A stretch of DNA of 64,000 nt from Tetrapisispora phaffii CBS 4417 (taxonomy: Eukaryota; Ascomycota; Saccharomycetes; Saccharomycetales; Saccharomycetaceae), in contig NC_016522.1 in NCBI RefSeq assembly GCF_000236905.1, positions 558,001 to 622,000 of the forward strand. Direction: 5' to 3'. Positions 49,856-60,332 of the stretch are shown here, piece after piece. The notes below the pieces were generated by a model. That model ran no database searches. It saw only the letters and a list, made by a program, of their open reading frames with translations, and was not told where the DNA came from. Position 1 is the stretch's first letter. Every line of letters starts with the position of its first letter. The translations under genes and the position numbers were made by a program.

Positions 49856-50953
49856 TTATTCCCAATCATTATCTTCGTTTTCATCTTCGTCTTCATCTTG
49901 GTGTTTGACAGTTGCTTCAATATTTTTTTCTTGAGTCTTAGTTTCTCTCTCAGCCTTATCGGAAGTTCCATTATCAATGTTTGGTAACACTTCATTAACA
50001 TTAGAATTCGTTTCTACTGCCTTCTTATGGTCTATTTCTTCAATCGCAGGGGTACTGATTTCTATAGTTGGTTCAACGGCATCTTCCTTTTCGATGATAA
50101 CTGGTTTCTCTTCTAACTCATTATCCTCTTCATCATCCTCATCATCATCCCAACCACCAACGTCATCATGTTCTTCTTCATATTTCTTTTCAGCTTCAAG
50201 TAATTTTTTTCTTCTATCTTCTCTTTCTTTGATTTGTTGTTTATTTACAAAATATATGTTCCAAAAATCTTTATATGTAACGTCAGTAGGAACAAGTTTA
50301 TTCATCAATTTGGCTATATCTTTATCAGTTTCTAATAATTTTGAAATTTCATCAGTCTTTTGATCAACATTAAAACTCTCTTCTAATTCTAATTTATTGT
50401 CAGTGTATAACTTTTCATTATTGGATAACTCCCTTAATTCAGCTTCAGTTCTATTACCAGCAACATGCAATAACGAAGAAGTATTTTTACTCGTATTATT
50501 ATCGGATTTCATTGTATTCCTTACGACATCATCCTTAATTTTTACAACTTTATCTAACTGCGATGACAAGGAATTTGACATTGATGACCAAAAATTATTG
50601 GATGACACCTTCTTCCAATAATTTGAAGCAACTTCTTCAGCATTTTGAAGGTTACTATCTAAAGACTTTAAATACTCTTGAGCTTTGTCCGTAACATCAG
50701 TATTAAAATCTGGGAGTGTAATGTGTATACCTTCTTCATCTTCTTGAAGATACTGTCCAAGTACTTCAGAAGTTTTCTCATATGTTTTAGCAACAGTGTC
50801 CTCCAGTTGATTAAAAGCATGCTCAGTTTTCTCATCTTTTTTTATAATAATTCCAGACGACTTATCATTATTATCACTTACAGTAGTGTCAGTATCGTCA
50901 GCTGGTTTCAAACCAACTTGTAAGGATTCTTCATTCTCAACAATAAAATCCAT
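49856..50953 (-). CDS. DOS2: BSD-domain protein Dos2
   Basis: A 365-aa acidic protein of unclear function, with a BSD domain (about residues 205-260; ELVPTDVTYKDFWNIYF-like with the conserved Phe-Trp pair). An acidic tail with WDDDEDDEED and ending DNDWE follows. The tail has many Glu/Lys-rich, disordered stretches. S. cerevisiae Dos2 (310 aa) has the same domain layout and is adjacent to DOA4 on the opposite strand (YDR068W-YDR069C). Confidence 0.9.
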   Translation of the reverse strand: MDFIVENEESLQVGLKPADDTDTTVSDNNDKSSGIIIKKDEKTEHAFNQLEDTVAKTYEKTSEVLGQYLQEDEEGIHITLPDFNTDVTDKAQEYLKSLDSNLQNAEEVASNYWKKVSSNNFWSSMSNSLSSQLDKVVKIKDDVVRNTMKSDNNTSKNTSSLLHVAGNRTEAELRELSNNEKLYTDNKLELEESFNVDQKTDEISKLLETDKDIAKLMNKLVPTDVTYKDFWNIYFVNKQQIKEREDRRKKLLEAEKKYEEEHDDVGGWDDDEDDEEDNELEEKPVIIEKEDAVEPTIEISTPAIEEIDHKKAVETNSNVNEVLPNIDNGTSDKAERETKTQEKNIEATVKHQDEDEDENEDNDWE

Positions 50954-51799
50954 TGCACCAAATTTATTCTTTTGAAGAGTTCCTCTTTTGATATTTGTCT
51001 GAGATCAATCTGGGAAATCTTAAATTAATTTTGAATATAAATACCAAGGAAATCTAAATATATTAGTTACTAAATCTAGATGATTAATCTCTTTTCAAGA
51101 AGTTTTGTGAATATTAAAATGATAGCAAAATCATTAATTCTGATTTACAATTTCCTATTTTCAATTTTTTCTAACTCTGTTGTTATTCCAAGATTTACAA
51201 TGTATAACTATATATCTATGTATGTGTATGCAGTTTCAAGCAATATATATAATGTTCATTTAAATATAATTTACTTTAACAAGATACTGATTACAGAACC
51301 AGTGAGTTACTTAACAAGAATCGTGTTATAATTTTTACTAGCCTACTTCTATTGCTACAGGGAAATATATGAGAATTAGATCGGGTACATTTAAAGAACT
51401 CTTACCATGACTTATAAAAATTATTCTGAACATGCATATACTAAGATGGTATACTAATGATAATCAGAAATGAAGTTAACCTCAATAATTATTGATTTAT
51501 AGATTTATAGATTTTATTGAACAAAACTGGTTATAAACCATAGTGAATTGTTTTATTACAGAGAGTGTCGAATGCGATCTTAATACAATTCGGAACTTTC
51601 ATAAATGAAGAGCTTTATTTAATACAAAAGAACTCCCGGAAAGCGCAGAGCAGAGTTATATTTTAAAGATTTACACTACATCTTAAAACAATAGTCTAAT
51701 ATATTTGATTTTTATCCTTTGTGAACCACATACTATCTAAAAGAGCATATATAACGTTTTATTCCAAAAGAGAGGTGATTAATAATATAGTTTAAGGAA
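50954..51799. other. divergent promoter region DOS2-MAG1
   Basis: 846 bp of AT-rich DNA with a small tandem repeat of AGATTTAT near 51499-51522. No other element recognised. Confidence 0.5.
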
Positions 51800-52714
51800 A
51801 TGACAACATCTGAAGAAAAAGGATCTAAAAAGAGAACTAGAGAAGCTATCAAAGAGGAAGAAATTGTTGATTCGAAAGCCCTATCACAGGAATTTATCGA
51901 GGCACATACTCCTGAGTTTATTGAAGGATGTAAATTTATTTTAGAAAAAGATCCCTCCTTATTTGACGTACTGACGTCAGGTAATTTTATAAACTTTGAA
52001 ATTGATAAGAAAGGCGATGAGATTACTGATACTGAAATGAGAGTGGAAAATTTTTTCCACAGGCTGACATTTGTGATAATAGCACAACAGATCAGCAATA
52101 AAGCTTCATTATCCATAAAGCAAAAATATTTGGATATTTTCGACAATGAAAAACCAACAATAAAAACTGTATATGAACGGTTTCATGGAGAAGATGGCAA
52201 TGAATTCAAAAGCCAAATAAGAGCAGCTGGGTTCAGTGGAAGAAAGTTGTCTTACTTTGAATCATTGACTGATTACTTTTTTGAGAAAAAAACTGAAATC
52301 GAAAATCTGTTCTTCATTAACAAAGCAGATGATGATATTATCATTGATCATTTGGTAACGAACATCAAAGGTATAGGCCCTTGGAGTGCAAAAATGTTTT
52401 TGACTATGGATTTAAAGAGACCTAACGTGTTTGCTGCAGATGACCTAGGTGTCGCAAGAGGCTGTTCTCTGTATTTCGAAAGAAGGCCAGACATATTAAA
52501 AGATTTGACAAGTAAAAGAACACAAAAAATAAAATCAAAATTCAACAAAGCAAAGAGACCTACTTTTAAAGTATATGACCATGATCTAGTCGAAAGCTGT
52601 GGTGAATTATTTGCACCACACAGAACAGTGTTTATGTACTTACTTTGGAGATTATCATCCACCAGAGTCGATGCAATGACAAAAAAAAGAATAAGAATTG
52701 ATCCAATATATTGA
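51800..52714 (+). CDS. MAG1: 3-methyladenine DNA glycosylase Mag1
   Basis: A 304-aa HhH-GPD DNA glycosylase that removes alkylated bases. The helix-hairpin-helix motif VTNIKGIGPWSAKMFLTM lies at about residues 188-205. The following KRPNVFAADDLGVARG holds the Asp pair at about 214-215, one of which is catalytic. The N-terminal RLTFVIIAQQISNKAS segment is typical of the family. Length matches S. cerevisiae Mag1 (296 aa). It is a YER142C gene among YDR genes, the first sign of interleaving in this half. Confidence 0.96.
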   Translation: MTTSEEKGSKKRTREAIKEEEIVDSKALSQEFIEAHTPEFIEGCKFILEKDPSLFDVLTSGNFINFEIDKKGDEITDTEMRVENFFHRLTFVIIAQQISNKASLSIKQKYLDIFDNEKPTIKTVYERFHGEDGNEFKSQIRAAGFSGRKLSYFESLTDYFFEKKTEIENLFFINKADDDIIIDHLVTNIKGIGPWSAKMFLTMDLKRPNVFAADDLGVARGCSLYFERRPDILKDLTSKRTQKIKSKFNKAKRPTFKVYDHDLVESCGELFAPHRTVFMYLLWRLSSTRVDAMTKKRIRIDPIY

Positions 52715-53167
52715 TTAGCAACTAAAAGTGATGAATGATTTGTTTTGATCATGCTAATGTAATTTAGGTATCTTAATAATTACATGATATTTCAACCCTT
52801 ATAAATATAATTATCATATATAAAATTTAAATGTTAATAAAATATGTTAATATTCAAATTAATTGTACTACCTTTTCCCATAGTAATCTCCAATGTTCTA
52901 TGTCCGCATTTAAATTATTGCAAGATGACAAATATCAAAATGATAAAGGATTACAAGAATGCGATGAGGTAAACAGGTTTGGTGACTGTTAATTGTATAT
53001 ATATGCATAGGACATGAGAACTCTAAGACTAACATAAACATCTACTAGTTGCGAACTATTTTGTCTTTTGATTTTGTAATTTATTCAGTTTATTTATTAC
53101 ACAACATTAAGATTGTGGAGAGAATTGATAAAGTATTAATGCAGATACACCATACATAAAATAAAAC
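52715..53167. other. intergenic MAG1 3' end and RTR1 promoter
   Basis: 453 bp of AT-rich DNA; no gene or clear site seen. Confidence 0.5.
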
Positions 53168-53857
53168 ATGATTAGCAAAGAGAATATTCAGGAAAATGTG
53201 TTGAAGAGCCATCAAAAGCATAGACAACTATCTATGAAAGAGTCAGAGAGCATTTCTGTTGAGCTTTTAGAGTTATTATGTGATTCATGTTGCAAAGATG
53301 AAGATAGTTTGAAATATTTGAGTCGTCTCTTAACTCCAGAATTATATAATGATTTGATTGATGAAAGAAATCTGAACAAAAAATGTGGATATCCTCTTTG
53401 TGATAAATCTCCAGAAAGAATACGTGATCCATTTTCAATCAATTATGTTACGAAGAAATTTTTATGGGAAAATAATCCCTATGCATATTTGTCGACATAC
53501 TGTTCAAAATTTCATTTTAAATGCTCACAATTTTACATGACACAATTATCTGAAGATGCATTATTTGCAAGGACGGGAGTTCATTTGTATAGTCCCGTTA
53601 CAAAACTTTCATCAGAGGTAGGTGACTCTAATAACTTGGATGATAAATACACAGTTACGTTGTTTGAAGAGATTGTAAGAAACAAATCGTCAGATGAGGA
53701 CATTAAGAAATTGATCTCTAATTTGAAAAAATTGGGTATTCACAATGCAGATGATTCACAGGATGAAGTAGAATCTGATATCTCAAAATGGATTTCTGAT
53801 ATTAAGATAATAGAAAATAATGATCCTTCGGAACTAGGTGATTTGATTAAGGAATAA
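53168..53857 (+). CDS. RTR1: RNA polymerase II CTD phosphatase Rtr1/Rtr2
   Basis: A 229-aa protein of the Rtr1/RPAP2 family, which removes phosphate from Ser5 of the RNA polymerase II C-terminal domain. The zinc-binding signature is visible: C-x4-C in KKCGYPLCDK (about residues 77-86) and C-x3-H in YCSKFHFKC (about 116-124). Length is closer to Rtr1 (226 aa) than to Rtr2 (196 aa). RTR1 is YER139C and RTR2 is YDR066C, both WGD copies of this locus, so the paralogue is not certain. Confidence 0.92.
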   Translation: MISKENIQENVLKSHQKHRQLSMKESESISVELLELLCDSCCKDEDSLKYLSRLLTPELYNDLIDERNLNKKCGYPLCDKSPERIRDPFSINYVTKKFLWENNPYAYLSTYCSKFHFKCSQFYMTQLSEDALFARTGVHLYSPVTKLSSEVGDSNNLDDKYTVTLFEEIVRNKSSDEDIKKLISNLKKLGIHNADDSQDEVESDISKWISDIKIIENNDPSELGDLIKE

Positions 53858-54019
53858 TTAAACTTCATTAATATAATATTAGAATATTAAATAAAAAATG
53901 CTTAATTAAATCGGCAACTATATACTTCACGAATATGCATGTTAGGTTAAAAAGAACTATTATAATATGAGGTCATATATGTTCATGATTCATATCATTT
54001 TTTTCACTTTGAGATCTTT

Positions 54020-55204
54020 TTAATTACTCCATAATTTATGTCTTTTCATTATGCTTCTCAGGTTCTGTGTTTGACTAAATATATCCACTGTAGGTAGATC
54101 CTTTACGACATTTTTATAACGAGTGACATTTAATTCATACAATAATTGACTTCTTTTTTTATAAATATTTATAATTTTGTTATTGGGGTCCTGCAATTTA
54201 GTTTTAAATAATTTGAACTTTGTTTGCGCTTTTAATTCCTTATCTTCTAGTCTATAAAGAATTTCAGATATTGGTAGAAGCCATTGAATTAGAGTGTCAT
54301 TATTTGCTTCTTGGTTTGCAAGGACTTTCTTGACTAAATCCTCTAAAGTTCCAGTTTTATTTGAAGTAAAGCGATGAACTTTAGAAAGTAAATCAGAATG
54401 CAATTTATCTAAGTTAATTTTCGTAATCTCACCTGATTTAAGGTAATGATCCCATATTCCCTCGTACATTGACATTTGCACCAAATATTTTGATGAATTG
54501 ATAAAATCTATCCACTTTTGATATCTTTTCCTTTCGGTCATAAGAATTGCCGTTAGACTTTTCGATTGGTTTTTCTTCTTGTTGAAGATTGATCTAATGA
54601 ACCATACATCAGACTTTCCCATAACTGTTTTCGTTAAGTAAACAGGTGGCGGACCCTTTAGTAACCTATTGTGTATAATATTTAATTTCATTTTAGCATG
54701 TTCATGCAAAGCATATGGCATAAATAATTCTCTTTTTGTCTGTTTAGGTATAATAGTTGGTAATTTGTCAAGATTCTGTAATTTCTTAATATATCGATCT
54801 AGAATAAACATATCTCTGACAATTTCGGGACTTTGTTGATTGGTTCTGTTTATATCATTTAGTTCTTTCGCATTTGTTAAACGTTTAATTAATTCAACGC
54901 TTTTATCTATATTGGGATCTTTACAATTAGATTTTTCCCCATAATCATTGACTATTTGTATCACTTGTTCCATCTCATTGTTCATAAGATGATTATTGAG
55001 TTTCTCTAGGTCTGTGAGGGCTATGAAGACATGCCAACTGGAGAGATTGTTTGTATTTTTACTTGCTTCGTTATGCAATAAGTTTATAATGGCTCGCTGG
55101 AGACTCTTTGAATTTACTTGTCGAAGTATATTTCTATGAGATGCTCTGTATAAATGTATAACATATTTTCTGTGACTCTGGAGTAACCTAAAATGCAGAA
55201 CCAT
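54020..55204 (-). CDS. RRG1: mitochondrial protein Rrg1, required for respiratory growth
   Basis: A 394-aa mitochondrial protein needed for mitochondrial genome maintenance and 5' processing of mitochondrial tRNAs in S. cerevisiae. The N terminus (MVLHFRLLQSHRKYVIHLYRASHRNIL) is basic and lacks acids, as a presequence should. The block LFMPYALHEHAKMKLNIIHNRLLKGPPP is the clearest family match. The frame is open to 55339, but that part starts with TTG and shows no family resemblance, so the ATG at 55204 was chosen. It lies in the YDR065W position, between RTR1/2 and RPS13. Confidence 0.85.
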   Translation of the reverse strand: MVLHFRLLQSHRKYVIHLYRASHRNILRQVNSKSLQRAIINLLHNEASKNTNNLSSWHVFIALTDLEKLNNHLMNNEMEQVIQIVNDYGEKSNCKDPNIDKSVELIKRLTNAKELNDINRTNQQSPEIVRDMFILDRYIKKLQNLDKLPTIIPKQTKRELFMPYALHEHAKMKLNIIHNRLLKGPPPVYLTKTVMGKSDVWFIRSIFNKKKNQSKSLTAILMTERKRYQKWIDFINSSKYLVQMSMYEGIWDHYLKSGEITKINLDKLHSDLLSKVHRFTSNKTGTLEDLVKKVLANQEANNDTLIQWLLPISEILYRLEDKELKAQTKFKLFKTKLQDPNNKIINIYKKRSQLLYELNVTRYKNVVKDLPTVDIFSQTQNLRSIMKRHKLWSN

Positions 55205-55523
55205 TATCACATATTGATTCCTATTTAGTGTGAATTTAATGGACAAATGATGACAAAAATGATGACAAAAATGATATATACGCACGCATGTATATATGTA
55301 TGTATATGTACATAACTTACCTTGATTAGATGAGATCAAGAAATCGCTTTAAAGTTAATAACAATAAAAATTAATGAAATTGGAAATAATTTTTGTTAAT
55401 TAGACTTTATATAGAATACATATGAATGATTAAAAATGCAATGAGAAAGCTTAAGTTAGTAAATAAAATGTTTAAAATTGATTTATGTAAAAAATAATAA
55501 TACAAATAGTTACAATAAACACT
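55205..55523. other. intergenic RRG1 promoter and RPS13 3' end
   Basis: About 320 bp, with a TATG/TGTA-rich tract near 55285-55310. Nothing else seen. Confidence 0.5.
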
Positions 55524-56743
55524 CTAGTTAACTAAAGCAGAAGCAGTAGCAGATTCGTATTTCCAGTTTGGTGGTAAAACGGAAACAGTTCTGTAGTATC
55601 TGGCCAATCTGTGGATTCTGGATTCGATTAAAATTAATCTGAACTTAGCATCCTTATCCTTTCTGTTTCTTTCCAAATGCTTTCTGACGGAAACAGCCTT
55701 CTTAATTAAGAAGTATAAATCTTCTGGGATTTCTGGAGCTAAACCATTGGCTTTTAAGATTCTCATGATCTTGTTACCAGTGATGATCTTAGCTTGAGTA
55801 ACACCGTGAGCATCTCTTAATAAGACACCAATTTGAGATGGAGTTAAACCCTTTCTGGCGTACTTGGTGATTTGCTCAATAACTGATTCAGAAGATAATT
55901 TGAACCAAGCTGGAGCATTTCTAGAGTATGGTAGAGAAGAAGAGGACATACCCTTACCCTATATATAACGTTTGCAACCATTAAAAATTCAATTTTTTTA
56001 TGATATATGCAATTAATTGTTAGTAAATACAGACTAAAATTTGTTAATTGTGCAATGCACGATTCATTAACTTTTGAGAACTATTTACATTAAACAATAA
56101 TGAAGTTAAATCGAAAGATGAATTTTTTTTACAATTAGAAAGAGTTTTAATTTTAATGTGTCGTTTACTTAAATAATCCAAATACGAAATAATAAGAATA
56201 ATATCTTCTTACTACATCTACCAAAATCAATGCAATTGATTTTGATAAGCATATAATCATTTTACAAAAATATAAAAAGAATTAATGCAACATACAGTAT
56301 TTGTCAATAGAATTCAAAAGTGAAAATGTAACCTAACTTATATAACATCATTCACTAACGATAGTTCATGACATAAATTAGGTATAGCCCACTTCAAAAC
56401 TCTTTGGCATAATAAATATATGTATAATTTGGAATCACCCAGCTACTGCATCTCGGAGATTCTCAACCAAAAAAGATTGAGAATGTTTTTCTCCTAGAAT
56501 ATGATGCAAACTTAAACGTTCAATTACATTTAAGTTATTAGCATAAACTTGATGCAGACCGGTTTTTTAAAACACATAAAATTAAATCTCAAAATAATTG
56601 AAACTCAAATGATCCAATGAAATAGCTCCACAACGCTCAAAGTAACAAACTTCTTCAAAAGGTTACTCTATCGCAATTTACAATTCTATATTATCTTAAA
56701 ACTAGTTAGGAAATAAACATACGGAACTGTGCATACGACCCAT
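55524..56743 (-). CDS. RPS13: 40S ribosomal protein uS15 (Rps13), two exons
   Basis: Exon 1 is 56743-56723 (MGRMHSS) and exon 2 is 55958-55524, beginning GKGMSSSS. Joined they give 151 aa, exactly the S. cerevisiae length, with the uS15 sequence [17 protein letters not shown] to [11 protein letters not shown]. The 764-nt intron (56722-55959) has GTATGT at the 5' end, TACTAAC at 56025-56019 and ATATAG at the 3' end. The ATG-to-stop frame in exon 2 alone (from 55949) would lose the conserved first ten residues. Intron presence and position match YDR064W. Codons are strongly biased. Confidence 0.98.
55959..56722 (-). other. RPS13: RPS13 intron, with two potential hairpins
   Basis: 764 nt between the splice sites. 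Two inverted repeats lie inside: CAAAATCAAT-GCA-ATTGATTTTG (56222-56244) and ATTCTCAA...TTGAGAAT (56459-56484, loop 10). They could shorten the distance from donor to branch point. No C/D or H/ACA snoRNA was recognised in it. Confidence 0.8.
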
Positions 56744-57208
56744 TTTTGATGTATTATTTGTTTTTGGTTTAGTTGGTTTATACTTTCTATTGTAAACAAA
56801 TACACTACCTACGAAATGAAAACCTTCTTATAATATACTTATAATTAAGCATTGCATAGATTTAATATAACAATTAAATATCTTTATATATTATTCAAAC
56901 CCATCGATAAACTTGTCAATGAGATGGTTTGAAAAATTTTAAAATTTCAACCATGTCATTCAATTTTGAAAGAGTTTTTAAAATTTCGCTTAATCTGCAT
57001 TTTCGTAAAGCTATTAAAAAAATAAAAAAATAAAAATTCGTAAACTGTTGGTGTGTGGGTGTTAATATTTCTCTAAACAGTCATTTCAATATTGACATTT
57101 ATATTCCATTATTATATGATGGATAAATAGCACTCACAGAATATTAGTTGTTTTTGTATTGTATTAATTTATTTTTATTACAGTTGTATATATATATAGA
57201 ATTTTATA
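56744..57208. other. RPS13 promoter region
   Basis: 465 bp. A Rap1-type site (57052-57062) and an RRPE-like TGAAAAATTTT (56930-56940) fit a ribosomal-protein promoter. Confidence 0.6.
57052..57062 (-). promoter_or_regulatory. RPS13: Rap1 site of the RPS13 promoter
   Basis: On the minus strand this reads ACACCCACACA, matching the Rap1 consensus ACACCCAYACA, about 310 bp upstream of the RPS13 ATG and in the orientation usual for ribosomal-protein genes. Confidence 0.65.
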
Positions 57209-57655
57209 CTACTTTTCTATTTCTTCTATCAACTCCTCGACTTGATCTTCATCTTCTAAACCATTTGTGACTTCAATCAATTTGTTAATACCACATTCAT
57301 GCCTTATTAATTCAAGAGAATTGGCATATAACATTTTCCATTCTTGAGAAACAACAGTTGGTGGTTTCCAAAATAATAGAATTAATGGTGCTTGTTTGAT
57401 TCCTTCTCTTGTTGTCAATGGGTAAGCCATTAAAACATATCTTGGCGAATTGTCCGGTAAAATATCTGCTAATTCGTTTAATGAATCAATTTCATCTAGT
57501 TCTTCGGTTTCTTCTTCTTCAATGACAATTTCATAAGATGGTTTAGAGGCAATTTTAATGGACAAAGCTTTTATAACTTCAGTTCTCGATGTCGATGTAC
57601 GGAATTTTCTAATTGTTTCTTTGGTGGCAGAGCCAATGTGTGTTAAGGTAGACAT
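57209..57655 (-). CDS. AIM7: glia maturation factor homologue Aim7/Gmf1
   Basis: A 148-aa ADF-homology protein of the GMF family, which debranches and inhibits Arp2/3-made actin. The blocks KFRTSTSRTEVIKALSIKI, PDNSPRYVLMAYPL and TVVSQEWKMLYANSLELI match S. cerevisiae Aim7 (149 aa) along the whole length. The ATG at 57655 (MSTLTHIG) was taken; three more codons upstream begin with GTG. YDR063W is next to RPS13 (YDR064W) in S. cerevisiae too. Confidence 0.96.
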   Translation of the reverse strand: MSTLTHIGSATKETIRKFRTSTSRTEVIKALSIKIASKPSYEIVIEEEETEELDEIDSLNELADILPDNSPRYVLMAYPLTTREGIKQAPLILLFWKPPTVVSQEWKMLYANSLELIRHECGINKLIEVTNGLEDEDQVEELIEEIEK

Positions 57656-58529
57656 AGTGATCACAAATATATCCTTTTATGTTTATTTTCAGTTTAATAT
57701 ACTTTTATATTTGGAAAAGTATAGTAAAATATTTTAAATTGAACAATTGTACATTTAATAATTGAATATCAATCTTGAAAACTTACTTACAACATTATTA
57801 TATTCTTTGAACCCTTTTCTTAAAATGCTTGGTCAACAAACGGGCTTATGTTGAGGTTTTAATTTCGAAATTTCTGTTGATATCTTAACAACAGACATTA
57901 CCCGAAATTACATACTTGAATCATTTAAACTTTTATATGATAATGTTGTAGTACCTACCATATGACAAGTAAGGTTAAAGTTACAAGTCCATGCATATCA
58001 AAGCTAGTCATAACGTGTTAAATACAAACGCATGCATCCTATTTTATTCGAAAAAAACTTGTCACAACTATTCATTTTAGATCAAAAACATTAGCTCGAA
58101 TTTGTATTTTTACTACTTTTTTAACTACGAATATTATAAACGGTATTACTTGACATTACACAATACAGCAGTATTGATTATTTAGTTACAAATAGATAGT
58201 GCAACACAGTTATTAAATTCTTGAATTGTTATGCATCTCGTTAGTAATTATTCACTCAGTAAATGTAAATTCACATATATAGGAACCTAAGTGAATTTTC
58301 ACAGCTTCCCTAAAAAAGGAAAAAGGAAGAAAAAAATCTTATTGAAAAATCATAGATCAATCACTTTGATTTGTAAATTACTCAGACAGAAATCTCACTT
58401 CAATTGTATTTAAAACACATTTGTTATATTTATATTAACCATAATTTAAGTCACCGTGTAACTGACTGATTAAGGAAGTATACTCAAAGAGTCAACCAAG
58501 AGTATTATAAAGGGGAAAAGAAATATACA
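57656..58529. other. divergent promoter region AIM7-GDI1
   Basis: 874 bp of AT-rich DNA. No RNA gene or convincing site recognised. Confidence 0.5.
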
Positions 58530-59876
58530 ATGAGCCAAAGTGATTTGGATACAGATTACGATGTTATTATTTTGGGTACTGGTTTAACCGAGTGCATATT
58601 ATCCGGTTTGTTATCTGTGGATGGTAAAAAGATTTTACATATTGATAGACAAGATCATTATGGTGGTGAAGCAGCCTCTGCAAGTCTCTCCCAATTATTC
58701 AATAAATTTAAACAAAAACCAATGTCAGATGCTGACAGGGAAGCTAAATTTGGAAAAGACAGAGATTGGAATGTTGATTTAATTCCAAAGTTTTTAATGG
58801 CAAATGGTGAATTGACGAATATTCTGGTGCATACTAACGTAACAAGCTATTTAGATTTCAAGCAAGTTTCAGGATCCTATGTTTTTAAAAATGGTAAAAT
58901 TTACAAAGTTCCAAGCAATGAAATGGAAGCAATTACTTCCCCTTTGATGGGGATCTTTGAAAAAAGAAGGATGAAGAAATTTTTAGAATGGATTAGTAAT
59001 TACAATGACGATGATAATTCAACACACCAAGGGTTAGATTTGGATAAAAATACAATGGATGAAGTTTTCTACAAATTTGGATTAGGAAATGCAACTAAAG
59101 AATTTATAGGGCATGCAATGGCATTGTGGACTAATGACGATTATATCCAAGAGCCAGCAAGACCAACATTTGAGAGAATATTATTGTATTGCAAAAGTGT
59201 TGCTAAATATGGTAAGTCTCCATATTTGTATCCAATGTACGGTTTAGGAGAACTTCCACAAGGTTTTGCCAGACTATCAGCTATTTATGGTGGTACTTAT
59301 ATGCTAGATACCCCAATTGAAGAAATTATGTATACTGCTGATGATAAATTCAAAAGCATTAAGACAAAGTTAGGTGAATTCAGAGCACCAGTAGTTATCG
59401 CTGATCCGACTTATTTCCCAGAAAAATGTAAATCAACTGGAAAAAGGGTTATAAGAGCTATTTGTATATTGGAACATTCAGTTCCAGGCACGGGTGATGC
59501 TGACTCTCTACAAATCATAATTCCACAATCTCAAGTTGGTAGATCAAATGACATTTACATTGCTGTAGTCTCTGATTCTCATAATGTCTGTAGTAAAGGA
59601 CGTTATATTGCCATTATTTCTACTATTGTTGAAACAGATAAACCGCATATAGAACTAGAACCTGCATTGAAATTATTAGGCCCAATTGCAGAAAAATTTA
59701 TGGGAATTGCAGAATTGTTTGAACCGAAAGAAGACGGATTTAAAGACAATATCTTTTTATCCAAATCTTATGATGCATCTTCTCATTTTGAAACTACCAC
59801 AGATGACGTTAAGGATATCTATTTTAGGGTTACAGGTCATCCCTTAATGTTGAAAACTAGAGAACTTCAAGAATGA
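58530..59876 (+). CDS. GDI1: Rab GDP-dissociation inhibitor Gdi1
   Basis: A 448-aa protein that extracts GDP-bound Rab GTPases such as Sec4 and Ypt1 from membranes and recycles them. The dinucleotide-like N-terminal motif (DYDVIILGTGLTECILSGLLS, about residues 8-28), the HIDRQDHYGGEAAS block and YLYPMYGLGELPQGFARLSAIYGG are family hallmarks. Length is that of S. cerevisiae Gdi1 (451 aa). It is the YER136W orthologue. To my recollection SCR1 lies close to GDI1 in S. cerevisiae as well, and SCR1 is 1.6 kb downstream here. Confidence 0.98.
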   Translation: MSQSDLDTDYDVIILGTGLTECILSGLLSVDGKKILHIDRQDHYGGEAASASLSQLFNKFKQKPMSDADREAKFGKDRDWNVDLIPKFLMANGELTNILVHTNVTSYLDFKQVSGSYVFKNGKIYKVPSNEMEAITSPLMGIFEKRRMKKFLEWISNYNDDDNSTHQGLDLDKNTMDEVFYKFGLGNATKEFIGHAMALWTNDDYIQEPARPTFERILLYCKSVAKYGKSPYLYPMYGLGELPQGFARLSAIYGGTYMLDTPIEEIMYTADDKFKSIKTKLGEFRAPVVIADPTYFPEKCKSTGKRVIRAICILEHSVPGTGDADSLQIIIPQSQVGRSNDIYIAVVSDSHNVCSKGRYIAIISTIVETDKPHIELEPALKLLGPIAEKFMGIAELFEPKEDGFKDNIFLSKSYDASSHFETTTDDVKDIYFRVTGHPLMLKTRELQE

Positions 59877-60332
59877 TAATGATTGTACCATTATTATAAC
59901 ATCCATTGTAGTATAATGTACCTGTTTGCATCTATTATTTTTCATAAATGATATGTAGCTTTTTGTAATTGAAGACTATAAACTATCATAGAAGATCAAA
60001 AGAGACAAGTGTAGTTTCTTCTTTTATATATAGTATTAAATATCTATATGTTTCTGATCAATAATAGTAAGATAATATAGTACTATTAAGGTTTACAGTG
60101 TGTGTGTATCTGTTTTCTTTAATTTTTATATTGTGCGCAATAGGCGGGCGGCGACATAACGTTGTCAAGTAAATTCAGTTTTTTAATAAAATTTGAAAAA
60201 TTACATATTCGACTATAAGAAAATATAATTAAGATGCATAAGAGCAAAAGACAATTGTATTAAAGAGTAAGTTCATTGTAAGAACACATCAACGAAGAAT
60301 ATACCTATTTAGTAATAACATATACCACTGCT
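59877..60332. other. intergenic GDI1 3' end and LSM2 promoter
   Basis: 456 bp. A short GC-rich island GGCGGGCGGCGAC (60143-60155), about 180 bp before LSM2, stands out in AT-rich DNA. It includes GGCGGC, as in URS1-type sites, but does not fit the full consensus. Confidence 0.5.
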
